A stretch of DNA of 64,000 bases from Acanthochromis polyacanthus (Eukaryota; Chordata; Actinopteri; Pomacentridae), in contig NC_067116.1 of assembly GCF_021347895.1 (NCBI RefSeq), positions 32,127,639 through 32,191,638 on the forward strand, in the 5' to 3' direction. Of the stretch, positions 22,101 through 33,200 are shown piece by piece. The notes beneath the pieces are model-generated. The model had not been told where the DNA came from. It saw only the letters and a program-made list of their open reading frames with translations, and ran no database searches. Numbering within the stretch: position 1 is the first letter of the stretch; each line of letters starts with the position of its first letter. The translations under genes were made by a program, and so were the position numbers.

Positions 22101-25100
22101 GTGGCCTTTTTTGGGCCTTTATATAGGCCTTCAAAACCCATTCTCACATTGTGCAGATACTCACTGAGTATTGCTTGGTGTGTATTTGGTTCACTTTTGC
22201 AAAGTGACCAACCCATGTGCAATGAATCCTGGCAAAATGACAACTCATCATTATCTCAACTACCAGGGCACTCGATCATCAGTAAATCCACAATGAATAA
22301 TTACAACCCCCCTACAAGCAGAATTCTGTGTACATTTCTACCTCAAAGTTACTATTGACTGTCAGTATACAAATCGTTTTGAGTATTTCAAATATGTTTT
22401 TAAATTTGTGACTTGTTAATCACAATAATAGACTGCGATAAATGATGATTAATCACACCTTATTATTTTGATTAAGACAATTTAATTTTTCACTTGATAG
22501 CTCTAATTAAGATTTCTGTCTGTTTGAGCTCACAGTTGAAATTCATCTACCATCCATGCTTGAGCATGTTTGTTAAAAAAAAAGAACAAATTATTTGCTT
22601 GACTGAGTTGAGGCTTGAAGCTTTTCTGTACATCTATAGTTTTTCAGAAAAAATAGATATGTTGAGTGATTGTCTATGTGTCTAATGTATGCTTCATCAG
22701 ATGGAGAACAGCTGTCCACCACAAGCTCATCAGCTCAGAGGCAAAAGAAGACTGTCACAAGACGAAGACATGATGAAGATGATGATGATGACTCTGGTAA
22801 TTCCAGGCAATATTAACACAAGTGAAGAGTCTTGAAACTGAGCTTGGTATCTACATGGCATTAATTACATCTTTCACAGATCGAGAGGTGCCACATTCAG
22901 CTGCAGCAAGGTCACTTGTAAAGGGACAATGGCAGACTGCAAGAAGACATGATGGAGATGATGATGGCACTGATGAGGGTGATGGGAGTGATAACACCAG
23001 TCAAAGCACTGAAAACACAGGTAATGTTTTTATCCAACTTGGATCTTGTTTGACTCTAGTATTGGCGTATTTCTGAGATGCAGATGTAAGAACTTCAACT
23101 CTATCAAAACATGTTCGTTTATAGATGGAGTGGTGCATCAGGAGATGGGTGGAAGGCCACCTGTTATGCAAAAAGAGAGAACTCCAGAAAAGCATGATGA
23201 TGATGGTAAGTCTGTAACCCTGGCATGAATGAAGTGTTCGAAATCAGAGTTTAGTATTTTTGATTCAAGTCCTTTTTGGTTATTTACATTTTCAAAGTAT
23301 CAGTCAAATACAAATGTGTATCCTCAAAACATATACATCTAAAGTATAAAATACTGCACAGTCTAAATATTAAGTAGTTACTGTCAGCTATCCCATTGAT
23401 GACAGTGTGTCTGAATATCTCCATACATTATAGAATGCAAATGATAATGGCTTTAAGTCGTGTGTAACAACAGACATATTGTTAAATTTATGGAAAAATA
23501 TACGACAGGGGCTGGAGGTGACAGCTTCCCTAAACTACACTGTTGCACTGAACTATACACCACCTGCAACATTATCACTTCCCTTCTACCTGAACTGTGT
23601 TTTTAACTTGTATGATAAGGTCTGAACATACATATATTATTGTCAATGGAAATAGAGAATATAACTATGTTTTCTGCAGCCTGCCATAGCTTTTGACAGT
23701 ATCATTAGAAATGCACCTTTAAGGCTCTACTGTCACTGTAATATGTACAGTGCCTTGTGAAAGTATTCGGCCCCCTTGAACTTTTCAACCTTTCGCCACA
23801 TTTCAGGCTTCAAACATAAAGATGTAAAATTCTAATTTTTTGTCAAGAATCAACAACAATTGGGACACAATCGTGAAGTGGAATGAAATTTATTGGATAT
23901 TTTATACTTTTTTAACAAATAAAAAACTGAAAATTGGGGTGTGCAATATTATTCGGCCCCTTTACTTTCAGTGCAGCAAACTCACTCCAGAAGTTCAGTG
24001 AGGATCTCTGAATGATCCAATGTTGTCCTAAATGACTGATGATGATAAATAGAACCCACCTGTGTGTAATCAAGTCTCCGTATAAATGCACCTGCTCTGT
24101 GATAGTCTCAGGGTTCTGTTTAAAGTGCAGAGAGCATCATGAAGACCAAGGAACACACCAGGCAGGTCCGAGATACTGTTGTGGAGAAGTTTAAAGCCGG
24201 ATTTGGATACAAAAAGATTTCCCAAGCTTTAAACATCTCAAGGAGCACTGTGCAAGCAATCATATTGAAATGGAAGGAGTATCAGATCACTGCAAATCTA
24301 CCAAGACCCGGCCGTCCCTCTAAACTTTCACCTCCAACAAGGAGAAGACTGATCAGAGATGCAGCCAAGAGGCCCATGATCACTCTGGATGAACTGCAGA
24401 GATCTACAGCTGAGGTGGGGGAGTCTGTCCATAGGACAACAATCAGTCGTACACTGCACAAATCTGGCCTTTATGGAAGAGTGGCAAGAAGAAAGCCATT
24501 TCTCAAAGATATCCATAAAAAGTCTCGTTTGACGTTTGCCACAAGCCACCTGGGAGACACACCAAACATGTGGAAGAAGGTGCTCTGGTCAGATGAAACC
24601 AAAATCCAACTTTTTGGCCACAATGCAAAACGATATGTTTGGCGTAAAAGCAACACAGCTCATCACCCTGAACACACCATCCCCACTGTCAAACATGGTG
24701 GTGGCAGCCTCATGGTTTGGGCCTGCTTTTCTTCAGCAGGGACAGGGAAGATGGTTCAAATTGATGGGAAGATGAATGGAGCCAAATACAGGACCATTCT
24801 GGAAGAAAATCTGTTGGAGTCTGCAAAAGACCTGAGACTGGGACGGAGATTTATCTTCCAACAGGACAATGATCCAAAACATAAAGCCCAATCTACAATG
24901 GAATGGTTCACAAATAAACGTATCCAGGTGTTAGAATGGCCAAGTCAAAGTCCAGACCTGAATCCAATCAAGAATCTGTGGGCAGAGCTGAAGACTGCTG
25001 TTCACAAACGCTCTCCATCCAACCTCACTGAGCTCAAGCTGTTTTGCAAGGAAGAATGGGCGGGAATTTCAGTCTCTCGATGTGCAAAACTGATAGAGAC

Positions 25101-28100
25101 ATACCCCAAGCGACTTGTAGCTGTAATTGCAGCAAAAGGTGGCGTTACAAAGTATTAATGCAAGGGGGCCAAATAATATTGCACGCCCCACTTTTCAGGT
25201 TTTTATTTGTTAAAAAAGTTTAAAATATCCAATAAATTTCGTTCCACTTCACGATTGTGTCCCACTTGTTGATTCTTGACAAAAAATTACAATTTTATAT
25301 CTTTATGTTTGAAGCCTGAAATGTGGCGAAAGGTTGCAAAGTTCAAGGGGGCCGAATACTTTCACAAGGCACTGTAAGTGTCAACAATCAGTTTGGTTGT
25401 GTTTAGTATTTTTATGGTGCTAATGACATCTTTTACAGATAGACAGGAGCCACACTCAACTTCAGGAAGCCCAGCTGTTGACAAACCAAAGAGGATTGCA
25501 ACCACAAGACAAGATGATGATGGTGATGATGAAGATAGCAGGGACTCTGAGCATGGTAAGCACAAGTAAAAATCTCATTCTGTGAAGGTTCAGTACTTTT
25601 TTTATTCTTGTCCTCAAACATGCCAGAGAGGCTACACCTGACTAAATCATGTAGTTTTGTCTTCACCTCCCTACTGGTAATGTTGTATCTTGAACAAATT
25701 TTACTGATCTTGGTCTAGTGAGCCAGCTCTACTGTTAATATGTATGAAGTGAATTTTAATACCTAGTAGAAGAGTAACCATGTTAGCATAAATACAAAAA
25801 GATCAGCTACTCCTGCTTAGTAACTTTCAAATCTTGCATTTCTAATGAGAGATTTGATTTGTTTTCACATCTTTTCAACATAAATGACCATAAATCTATA
25901 CTAACAATGGAGGTGGCCTTCAGAGGATTTTCTGAAGCAGAAAATTTACAGCTAACGGCAAATATCAAAATTATGCATGTAGAGATGCTTAAACAAGGTA
26001 AAGTTTAAAAACTAATACATGCCTAAACGTAAAGGTTGCTACACCCATAAAAACCTGTCTGGGGCTCATGCTCTTGTGCATTGTTGGCCTTGTTGTGAAA
26101 CTGCATCTACTTTGTCACTATTTTACCATATGCCTGTGTTCTTTAACAGATGAAAAGGATCGAAAAAGGCGTGTTAGGAGACGAAGGAAAGCTGTACATA
26201 AACGAAAGTGTCAACAAGACGATGATGACTGGTGTGAGTTCATGTGATAAAGACTTAAGTGACAAGACAAGCGCTAAATGCAAAATGTTATGTATTTTCA
26301 TTATACTAACATGTCATCTCTCTCAGATGGAGAGGACAGACAGACTATTGCCACCAAATCCCCTCAAAAGGACCGAAAGAAGACTACAATTACACGAGAA
26401 TGCAGTGATGTTGGTAAGATGGAATAGATGAATTTCTGTTAAATAGTTATTCAATTCAGTTTTATTTATGTAGCATCAAATACAGCTCAGATTGTCTCAA
26501 GATGCTTTACAGAACCCATATGCCTGACCCTGATATGTTTCAGGCATATATGTTTTCTGAGAACATTGTAAGTGGGACTTACTGCACAAGTCACTGTGAC
26601 TTGTAGTTGAAAGGACTGGTGATTAAAGTAGTGTTGCAGTGTCTATTCTCAATTGAAACATTAACTTCAATGTCTATTGAATAACAATTTCTGTGACAAG
26701 GTAATTAATTAGTGCAGTAGTAACAGTTATTCTAAATTAAACCAACTAAAAAAACTTCTGATCAACAAGAGATATTTCAGCTTTCCCAAATTAAATAAGT
26801 TTTGTTATATGGAGTTTAAGAATATATTTACAGGTTACATATTTTACATTTGGCATTTCAATGAATATCTTATCTGTAGTTGTAAAATGGTACACCTAAA
26901 TTCAAACAACGAAAGCAGTAACTGCAATGAGAGTAGACGGTGTATTGTGTTCAATAATTATCACCCATTAGCCACTCTGCAACTGAAAGTTCACCCTGCT
27001 GCAGCTTCTCAATGCAACATTGTAAAATCATCTCATCTTGTCTCATTATGGATCCTCGGTGTGAACAGAGCTAAATATTATAAACAATACAATAGCAAGT
27101 ATAATGCATAGAATTAGACCTCTAATTATTTATCAATATACAGAAAACTATTCTATCAATCATTCTGAGTCATACGTCCAACCATCTAACAGCAAATTTG
27201 TCTCTTTAAACTTTTATTTTAGATGTAAACATTGCAACAAACATATAAACTGATCTTGCTACATTCTGTTAATGTAGAAACAGGTCATTGTGGTGCTATT
27301 TACCACCTTACACAACTTTAGAATGTGAGGTGGTAACATTACCTCAAGCGTACAGCCCCTCACTGGTGCTTTATTTCAGTATCTGTAAAGTTGATGTTGA
27401 AAGTTGGTCCTAACTGAACAGGCCGGAATATTTTGTCGTTTAACCAGCTATTTTTACTTGCTTGCGAACATGTAGCATTTCCTATATCTGCTTCATAACA
27501 GAGTCCTACCTTTGGTTCAGTGATGTTAAGCTTTTAATAGCAGTAACATCGTAGGTTTGCTTCGGCAGTAATTTCAACAGCTCTGAAACAGCTATCAGGG
27601 ATCAAACTGTGGTAATTTAAGACTGATATTTGAAAGTATGGACAGAAACTAATCTCACCACTCAGTTACAAATGGAGGAAATGTCCTCCTACCTTTTTCA
27701 AAAAACACACAGTGCACCTTTTCTGACAAAATTAGCTGAATAAAGGTCAGGGAGGAGAGTGGCCTCACAGATGCACAGTCTGATGCATCTGAAATCTTCT
27801 TTGGGGTTTAATGGCTGCTAGCATTTTGTTACTGCCACCTTCTGCATGTAAGAATTATCTCGATCCTAATTTAAATGTTTTGGGATCAAACAACACATTA
27901 ATATTTGGGACAGACAAGGAGAGACACAATTATATGGACTTTATTAGAAAAAATAATGGCCAAACGCACATGAATCATCCCTTGAGTATACATCCTGTTA
28001 CTAACGTGTCGTTTAAGTCAGCTAAGTTGTTTGAAGGTGGTTGCTTAAAACATATTTTTTAAGTAGTGAATCAATGCAACTTCTACATTTTTTATTATGT

Positions 28101-28433
28101 TGTTGTTATTGGTCAGTCATGGCAGGGTTCAGATAGTATTATAACTTCAATAAGGTCTCAGTTTATTATCAACTCAACTACTAATAATCTCCTTTTGGTT
28201 TTTATTTTGTAGATCCTCAAGAAATGGAAGTGAAGAAACAAGGTAACAGACCCTGGAACGACCAGGAGAGGTCTGCAGTCAAACGACACCTTGGCAAATT
28301 CATCGCACTGAAGAAGGTTCCAGCAAAGCAGCACTGTCTGATGTGTATTGACAAAGAGTCTTCAGTCCTAAGAGCGCGGCGGTGGACAGACGTGAAATAT
28401 TTTGTCTACAATGAAATTGTCAAAATCAAGTGA
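17913..28433 (+). CDS. multi-exon host gene: acidic low-complexity protein with compact C-terminal domain (~407 aa)
   Basis: Coding exons by eye: 17913-17990, 20842-21160, 22701-22796, 22880-23020, 23125-23205, 25439-25555, 26150-26233, 26327-26413 and 28213-28433, stop TGA. All borders are AG/GT. The first junction is phase 0 and all later ones phase 1, and the total of 1224 bases stays in frame. Order in the protein: a basic start (MDRFKRRLGTLRKHH), a Ser/Glu-rich region with a repeated EDEVL phrase, then a series of short modules mixing K/R clusters with Asp runs. The final exon gives a domain opening RPWNDQERSAVKRHLGKFIA, with a Cys pair (CLMC) and a WTDVKYFVYNEI segment. From memory, this C-terminal domain resembles a large fish family of uncharacterised proteins; I did not verify that. 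The charge pattern suggests a nuclear, nucleic-acid- or chromatin-associated protein (inference). An ATG at 17899 in another frame is less likely because it reads into stops in exon 2. Confidence 0.8.
19135..19171. repeat. (AT)n microsatellite with adjacent C run
   Basis: About 17 AT pairs follow a run of ten C at 19123-19132. It lies within the 3' untranslated part of the antisense LINE. Confidence 0.9.
19226..20748 (-). pseudogene. broken L1-type reverse transcriptase C-terminal region
   Basis: Three minus-strand frames follow one another: about 20767-20399, 20462-20232 and 20350-19226. The first shows KYLGI and KMNVLPRLLYLFRTLP, typical of the end of an L1-type reverse transcriptase. The last (374 codons) contains CWRKCGSLEANHFHIFWEC, the Cys/His motif near the C-terminus of such proteins. 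At least two frameshifts and the missing N-terminal half (endonuclease and catalytic RT core) make it non-functional. Confidence 0.85.
20842..21160 (+). CDS. exon 2 of the host gene (Ser/Glu-rich)
   Basis: The acceptor is GCTGTGAAG before GCCAAAAAG, and the donor is CCATG followed by GTAACG. It encodes about 106 residues with two similar acidic phrases (SPSREDEVLTEESLLSSHS and LAFSEDEVLAQESQSSCHS), an internal repeat of about 30 residues. It is low complexity and probably disordered. It leaves phase 1, which fits both the alternative terminal exon at 21330 and the long-form exon at 22701. Confidence 0.8.
21330..21421 (+). CDS. alternative terminal exon of the host gene (short isoform)
   Basis: After the acceptor CTGTGTGCAG the phase-1 frame continues for 29 codons, from CCSLTDSCLSPSQ to LSLMDLK, and ends in TAA at 21419-21421. 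No in-frame combination of local acceptor and donor would let it act as an internal exon, because the alternatives hit stops. The isoform would have about 162 residues and lack all acidic modules and the C-terminal domain. AATAAA at 21646-21651 supports use as a 3' end. Confidence 0.55.
21646..21651 (+). terminator. candidate poly(A) signal of the short isoform
   Basis: AATAAA lies about 225 bases after the TAA of the alternative terminal exon and just before the MITE at 21691. Confidence 0.45.
21691..22367 (-). mobile_element. 677 bp internally deleted Tc1-like element
   Basis: Terminal inverted repeats CACTGACAGTCA...AACTTTGAG (left) and their counterpart at the right are bordered by TA. 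The minus-strand frame 22243-21893 begins its transposase part at MPRLSHEQHLQTLGMVEAAL, a helix-turn-helix N-terminus. After about 35 residues it jumps to MRRRIAACIEANGGHTRY, which is the usual last stretch of such a transposase. The whole catalytic domain (about 250 residues) is missing, so this is a non-autonomous deletion derivative. It sits in the intron after the alternative terminal exon. Confidence 0.85.
22701..26413 (+). CDS. block of six serially duplicated phase-1 exons (acidic modules)
   Basis: Exons 22701-22796, 22880-23020, 23125-23205, 25439-25555, 26150-26233 and 26327-26413 are all multiples of three and begin and end in phase 1. Most open with Asp-Gly or Asp-Arg, carry a short basic cluster (such as TVTRRRHDEDDDDD, or IATTRQDDDGDDED) and an Asp run. 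Exons at 22880 and 25439 are clear duplicates: both begin D-R-x-x-P-H-S, and the homology extends into the intron upstream (ATTACATCTTTCACAG versus ATGACATCTTTTACAG). Symmetric phase means any of them can be skipped or copied without breaking the frame. Confidence 0.75.
23748..25374 (+). mobile_element. full-length Tc1-type transposon (1627 bp)
   Basis: Terminal inverted repeats start CAGTGCCTTGTGAAAGTATT and extend about 210 bases, with an inner conserved part (GGGGTGTGCAATATTATTCGG versus its counterpart at about 25165-25190). TA flanks both ends (23746-23747 and 25375-25376). A single long transposase frame lies inside. The element is in the intron between exons 23125-23205 and 25439-25555 of the host gene, same orientation. 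Its right end lies only 64 bases from the acceptor of the next exon. Confidence 0.95.
24139..25158 (+). CDS. Tc1/mariner transposase, 339 aa, third catalytic acid replaced by Lys
   Basis: This is a cut-and-paste transposase of the Tc1 (DD34E) group, normally acting in the nucleus on its own terminal repeats. Residues 1-120 hold paired-type helix-turn-helix DNA-binding domains with a linker GRPSKLSP. The catalytic domain shows WSDE (Asp152), QQDNDPKH (Asp243) and SPDLNPIKNLW. The last motif is normally NPIENLW, so residue 278, exactly 34 residues beyond Asp243, is Lys (AAG) instead of Glu (GAG). Length and reading frame are otherwise intact, so the protein may still bind DNA but should not cleave. 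It is host-gene-intronic and has its own ATG. Expression is unknown. Confidence 0.93.
   Translation: MKTKEHTRQVRDTVVEKFKAGFGYKKISQALNISRSTVQAIILKWKEYQITANLPRPGRPSKLSPPTRRRLIRDAAKRPMITLDELQRSTAEVGESVHRTTISRTLHKSGLYGRVARRKPFLKDIHKKSRLTFATSHLGDTPNMWKKVLWSDETKIQLFGHNAKRYVWRKSNTAHHPEHTIPTVKHGGGSLMVWACFSSAGTGKMVQIDGKMNGAKYRTILEENLLESAKDLRLGRRFIFQQDNDPKHKAQSTMEWFTNKRIQVLEWPSQSPDLNPIKNLWAELKTAVHKRSPSNLTELKLFCKEEWAGISVSRCAKLIETYPKRLVAVIAAKGGVTKY
26447..26522. repeat. fragment of a common dispersed repeat
   Basis: TTCAGTTTTATTTATGTAGC followed by CAAATACAGCTCAG and TCTCAAGATGCTTTACAGA resembles the widespread fish LINE/SINE tail family that reads TTTATTTATATAGCGCCAAA in other places I recall. It is a short, degraded piece inside the last intron. 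Confidence 0.5.
28213..28433 (+). CDS. last exon of the host gene, compact C-terminal domain
   Basis: The acceptor TTTATTTTGTAG precedes ATCCTCAAG, and TGA is at 28431-28433. It is the only part of the protein with ordered composition: RPWNDQERSAVKRHLG, LKKVPAKQHCLMC, ARRWTDVKYFVYNEI. Two Trp, one His and two Cys are well placed for a small helical or zinc-assisted fold. The pattern is vaguely Myb/SANT-like, but I would not assign it. Confidence 0.75.
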
Positions 28434-28771
28434 AAGCCTACATTCTGAGTTTATAGACTACAACAGAGGGAGGACACTGAGATGAGAGGCCTGTGTTTTA
28501 AAGGGTTTATTGTCTGTTCGTGTGTTCATTTGTTAGGAGCCCCTTTAGCCATGCCCTACAGCACAGCAGATTTTTTAAACAGCAATTTGCGTTGAGGAAT
28601 TGACACCTGCAGTTTGTTACCTTTGAAGAAGATGTCTCAGGACACACTTGGATGTTCAGTATTATTGTTATAAACTGCTGCATTTTGAATAGGTGCAATA
28701 TATTAATATTTACTGCACTTTGCACAACTGAAGAGGCTTGGAACTGGAGTTTTTGGTTGCCAAGACTGGAT

Positions 28772-28777
28772 ATTAAA
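28772..28777 (+). terminator. candidate poly(A) signal ATTAAA of the long isoform
   Basis: ATTAAA in GGATATTAAACAATCC lies about 340 bases after the stop codon and is followed by a GT/T-rich stretch. This is a common variant of the signal. Confidence 0.45.
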
Positions 28778-28799
28778 CAATCCGGTGTTTACCAGTTGG

Positions 28800-29362
28800 A
28801 TTTATTATTGTTCATTATGTATTGAGTCTGTCATGTTTGTGTTTAATACTGCAGAACAGGAATAGCTTTCTGAAAAAAGAAGCATGCACTTCTGAAGTTC
28901 ACATTCAATTTATTATAAAAGGTATGTTGAAACACAAAAGGTCTTAATCATATTACATCTTAATCAAATTGTATGACCAACCAATGTCTAGTTTCATTAA
29001 CTGTCAAATCAACAACCAGTTTAGACTACTATTGTAATTGTGCTTTACATAGAAAAAAACACACAGAATTGATATGACTTAATAAGAAATTGTGTTATTT
29101 TGCAAACTGAATTGATAATACTAGGCTTAATTGTAATAACAGTGTCTTATGAAAATCAATATTCTGTGCTCTAAAAAAAAAAAAAACAAAGCCAGTGCCT
29201 GGTCCTCACTCAGCTGGTTCAAAACTTTTTTCTAAATGTTGGTGTTAAATGAAATCTAAGGCAGTGTGTTGGATAAGGGCACCACATAGTGGCCAAAAGT
29301 AGTTGTTGTATGTTTCTACATCTAACAGAACTGGTGGTTCTCACTTTGTGAGCCTTTTCACT
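28800..29362. other. non-coding stretch 3' of the gene
   Basis: AT-rich; poly(A) near 29174. No gene recognised. Confidence 0.5.
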
Positions 29363-29390
29363 CGGTCCTCACTATGCAGCAAGTACAGGA

Positions 29391-29471
<81 letters not shown>
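29363..29471 (-). repeat. repeat fragment plus (GT)40 microsatellite
   Basis: GGTCCTCACTATGCAGCAAGTACAGGA at 29365-29391 is the inverted equivalent of the repeat start at 2453. A GT run of about 80 bases (29392-29471) follows directly. Confidence 0.8.
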
Positions 29472-29472
<1 letters not shown>

Positions 29473-30055
29473 CAGTCACTGAGCATAATATTAGCACTCA
29501 CTAAATCTTCCCTGAGTAAATAAAGGGCTGAATAGAGCATCCAAACCACATAGCAGCAACTTAAGTTGATGGCAAGACATGCAAACAGGAATTGAGGCAT
29601 ATTTCCTAAACACTTAATAAGGTCCCCAGTTAGCTGTTACTTTCTCAGTCAACTTTGCACGAGCAGATAGAATAATAGTTATGGTTCGTATGTAAACAAC
29701 AAGTTTGGCTGGACTTGATGAGGATACTTAAGGGAGAAAGCTGATAGTGTTGTTGGAGAATGGGCACTTAAGCAGTTTTGCACATTCAGTAGAAAATAGG
29801 TGGTTTTTAGAACATTTATTGTCAACAACCAATAAAATGTCTTTTTATATTAACATGACAGAAAAAGACTAGCTGGCAGATGTGTCAATACTTGAGCAGA
29901 TAAACCAGAACTATTTGCACGACTGTTCTGTTGTTTTTAAGGTTCTTTTATGTGTTCATAAAGCACATGCATGGGTTGGAATCTTGGCAACATTTCAGAA
30001 CATCTCTGCTCCTTCTCCACCTTCAAATGTCTTAAATTCTCTGCACAGCTTTTAT

Positions 30056-30229
30056 GGGCGCCCCTATAGCTAAACTGGCTGAGCAGGTGACCCATGAACA
30101 GGAATTGTAGTCAACGATGCAGCGGCCGTGGATTCGAATCTAGCTCATGGTCCTTTCCTTCCCCCATTCTTCTCCCCACATATCCTGTCTCTCTCTCCAT
30201 TGTCCTCTACAATAAAGGCAAAAAAGCCT
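30056..30229 (+). mobile_element. tRNA-derived SINE-like element
   Basis: A tRNA-like head begins GGGCGCCCCTATAGC with an A-box-like TAGCTAAACTGG and a B-box-like GGATTCGAATC. A C/T-rich body (CCTGTCTCTCTCTCC) follows, ending in AATAAAGGCAAAAAAGCC. This head-body order and ending match a SINE family I associate with spiny-rayed fish. It is probably transcribed by RNA polymerase III if intact; several head positions are diverged. Confidence 0.75.
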
Positions 30230-33200
30230 TTATTCGCATATGTAACGGAATAGTGATGCAGGATAAACAGTGAACTGTCTTTCTCACTGCTGTTTGTCAA
30301 TAAAAAGGCCCAAAAATGACCTTCCTCTTTCAATCAAATGTTTGTCCTCTACTGAATCTTAACACTACCGCTCTTAGTGGTCTTAATATTTGAATATGTC
30401 CTCTGTACTTTAGAATTCCATCACACAAGTTGTCTGTTTTGTCTTCCTTTACAGTATTTTATCTATATTTTGCTTTACAAATAGATTTAAATTCAGTTTT
30501 CTATGTTACTCTTTTACACATAAAGTTGTTGTTGCCTGACCTCTACCATACACAGCACATTGGTCAGCTCTAAATGTTTTATAAACAGATATAAAATAAA
30601 TACAAATAAGTAGTATGGTAATGCATTTCTTTTGATTTAAGCACTTGTGCCAGATTTTGACCTCACTCTTAAATGACCCATTCTGCTTACATATTGTTGA
30701 CTGTCTTTTCATTGTTTACATGGTAGGCCACTTGAATTTGATACATTTTAGGATTCTCATTTATTTGCAGAAATGGACTGGTCAGTATTAGTTTTTATGT
30801 CGTTAAATGTTGAACTGAGGTATTAATATATTTACAATATTGAAAGTAAAATCACATAAAAATAAAATATGTAGACACACAATTAAAAAAAACATGGATA
30901 AGAATGACAAAAAATATGAAAAGGCAAAATTTGTAAAAAAAAAAAAAAAAGATAAAACCATTAAGAATACCGAGAGCATTTGAAATTTTAAAACAAATGA
31001 AATAAGAACAGCTTGATAAAAATAAACCAAGCCTTATGTTGTTCTGCCTGTTATTGCTACTCACAGATGCACAAACTGGATCTTTCAATTTTCCAACTTC
31101 TAAAAACAGCCACAATTTATTTCTCAGTTATTAATTAGAACTACAATAGATTCATTAGACAGTTCTCAATTGCAATTATTTTAAAAATCTCTCTTTTTCT
31201 TTGACTTAAACTCAGAATATTTGGGTTATGGAGAGACAATAATGTCTGAAGATGCCATCTTGGACTTTAGGAAACACTGATCAGAATTTTCCCACCATTT
31301 TCTGACATTTTACAGCTAGAACAATTAATCATTTAGTCAAGAGGTAACCTGACAGATTAATCAACAGTTGTTTGTACCTGACCCATTATGAATAACCAGT
31401 CATTGTTTTAGCTGGATCCAGTTGCACATACTTCACATTATTAGAGTCAAAGTTGGTTCAATAAAATATTTGCACTTTATCAGGATTTTCTGTGTTGCAA
31501 AGTTTAAATTAGTGGACAAATGGGAACATTTAACTGACAGTAATAAAGAAACTCTTCTGTTTCTGTGGTAACAGAATGCATACAGTGGTGTTCAGTATTT
31601 AACAGTAGAACTACTAATTAAAAGTGGAAACTGAAGCAGTTTTTGAGGTAAACACAAAAATTACTCGGCAGTTGATGCTGGATTTCACATAGAATCAGAG
31701 TTTCAAGCTGTGCAAAAAAGCAGCTAAATAGAGCGTCTTCATCAACATCATTTCCCCGGAGGAACGTGCCCTCAGCGCTCCGACTGATGGTTACTTTCCC
31801 TCCACATCCGGCTACTCGCTGTGCTTGGAGAAAATGTCGTCTGAAAATATGGAGCATATGCTAGAACAAGGAATGCCACATCAAGCAATACTAGACATTA
31901 AGACGGCATAAAGAAACTGAAGTGAAGTTGAGAAAAGACCTAGTTGTCGGTTGCGTGTTCTCAAAACATTGTGCTATACTTGCAAAAAAAAAAGAAGACA
32001 GAAAGGAGGCATGGATAACAATCCCAAACTGGCGCCCACCAGTAATTATGATGTGAGTACAAAGGGATTTTTGCCATTCTAAAGGGAGAAGGGGAGTGTA
32101 GGTGTATTAATTCCTTTTCCTTCCTGCTTCCTCGACTTGGAAGTTCAGATTTAGAAAAAAATAGCCCCCCCCTCTCAAAAGAAAAGAAAAACAAGAACTG
32201 TCAGATTGACTGACGCCAATCGTATGTAGCATGTGTGTTCCCACTGCTGCTCCCTATAGTATAAGCCACACTGTGGCAATGTGGGAACCTGACAATGTCA
32301 ATTTATCAGAACAAAAGCATTCCTCAGCAAGAGAAATACACATCTTTGGGCCCTGGAGACAAAAATCATTCCACCCCCACCCTTACCTGCATCTAAACAG
32401 AATGTAGGACATTCACAACACCAGAAATAGAAATTTCAGTCACAATTATCATTTTTGAATTTATCCCCTGCAGTCAAAAGTTAGTGTTTCACTTGAGGAG
32501 TTAGAGCTGCACTTTAATGCTAACTTTCTTAAAGTAAACAATTGAGTCAGAGGCGCTGAAGACGGATTCAGGCAGCTGCTGCAGCCCAAACATCGGACCT
32601 TTTCATTTCATTGGTCCATCTTCATTGTTCTCGAAATCATAATCTGTTTGTGAAATCAAATTTTCTTATTATTTACAAGATCTATGTTGTGCTTCCTTTC
32701 AGGTGTCTGATCCTGTCGTCCCCACCATCAGTTAGTGTCAACATTTGGGTGAGTACTCGACCTATTTTTTTTCTCCTTTTCACAGCTGCATAATATATTC
32801 ACAGAGCAAAAGGGCCTCCATGAACATTAATGTCTTTTTTTCTATCAAATGACATTCCTTTTAATATCATTCACTTTACCTTGCATTGTTTCCCCATATA
32901 CTATTAATGGACGCGTTTGCAGTATATTTTACATAGAAATAAACTGCTGTGTTCTCATATCTCATATGCATCATCTCTTAGACTTTGTAGCTGTTAAGTA
33001 ACTACAGCATTGTTTTGTCATCACCTCTCTCAGACTGAGAAATACAGTCTATGATAGTTGCTCTCAGTATCGCAGTGCATCATTGCACAATGCAGAAAAT
33101 CAATTTAATCTGCAATTTTAATGTGCCACTCTAACTCTGCTGTGTGTGTCTTGTTCAGGCTTTACAAAAAATACTGTTGAACACACTGATCAGTAGGGCA

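Noticed and set aside
30056..30229. Functional tRNA gene
   Set aside because: The A and B boxes belong to a SINE head. The acceptor stem does not pair well, and a SINE body follows directly.
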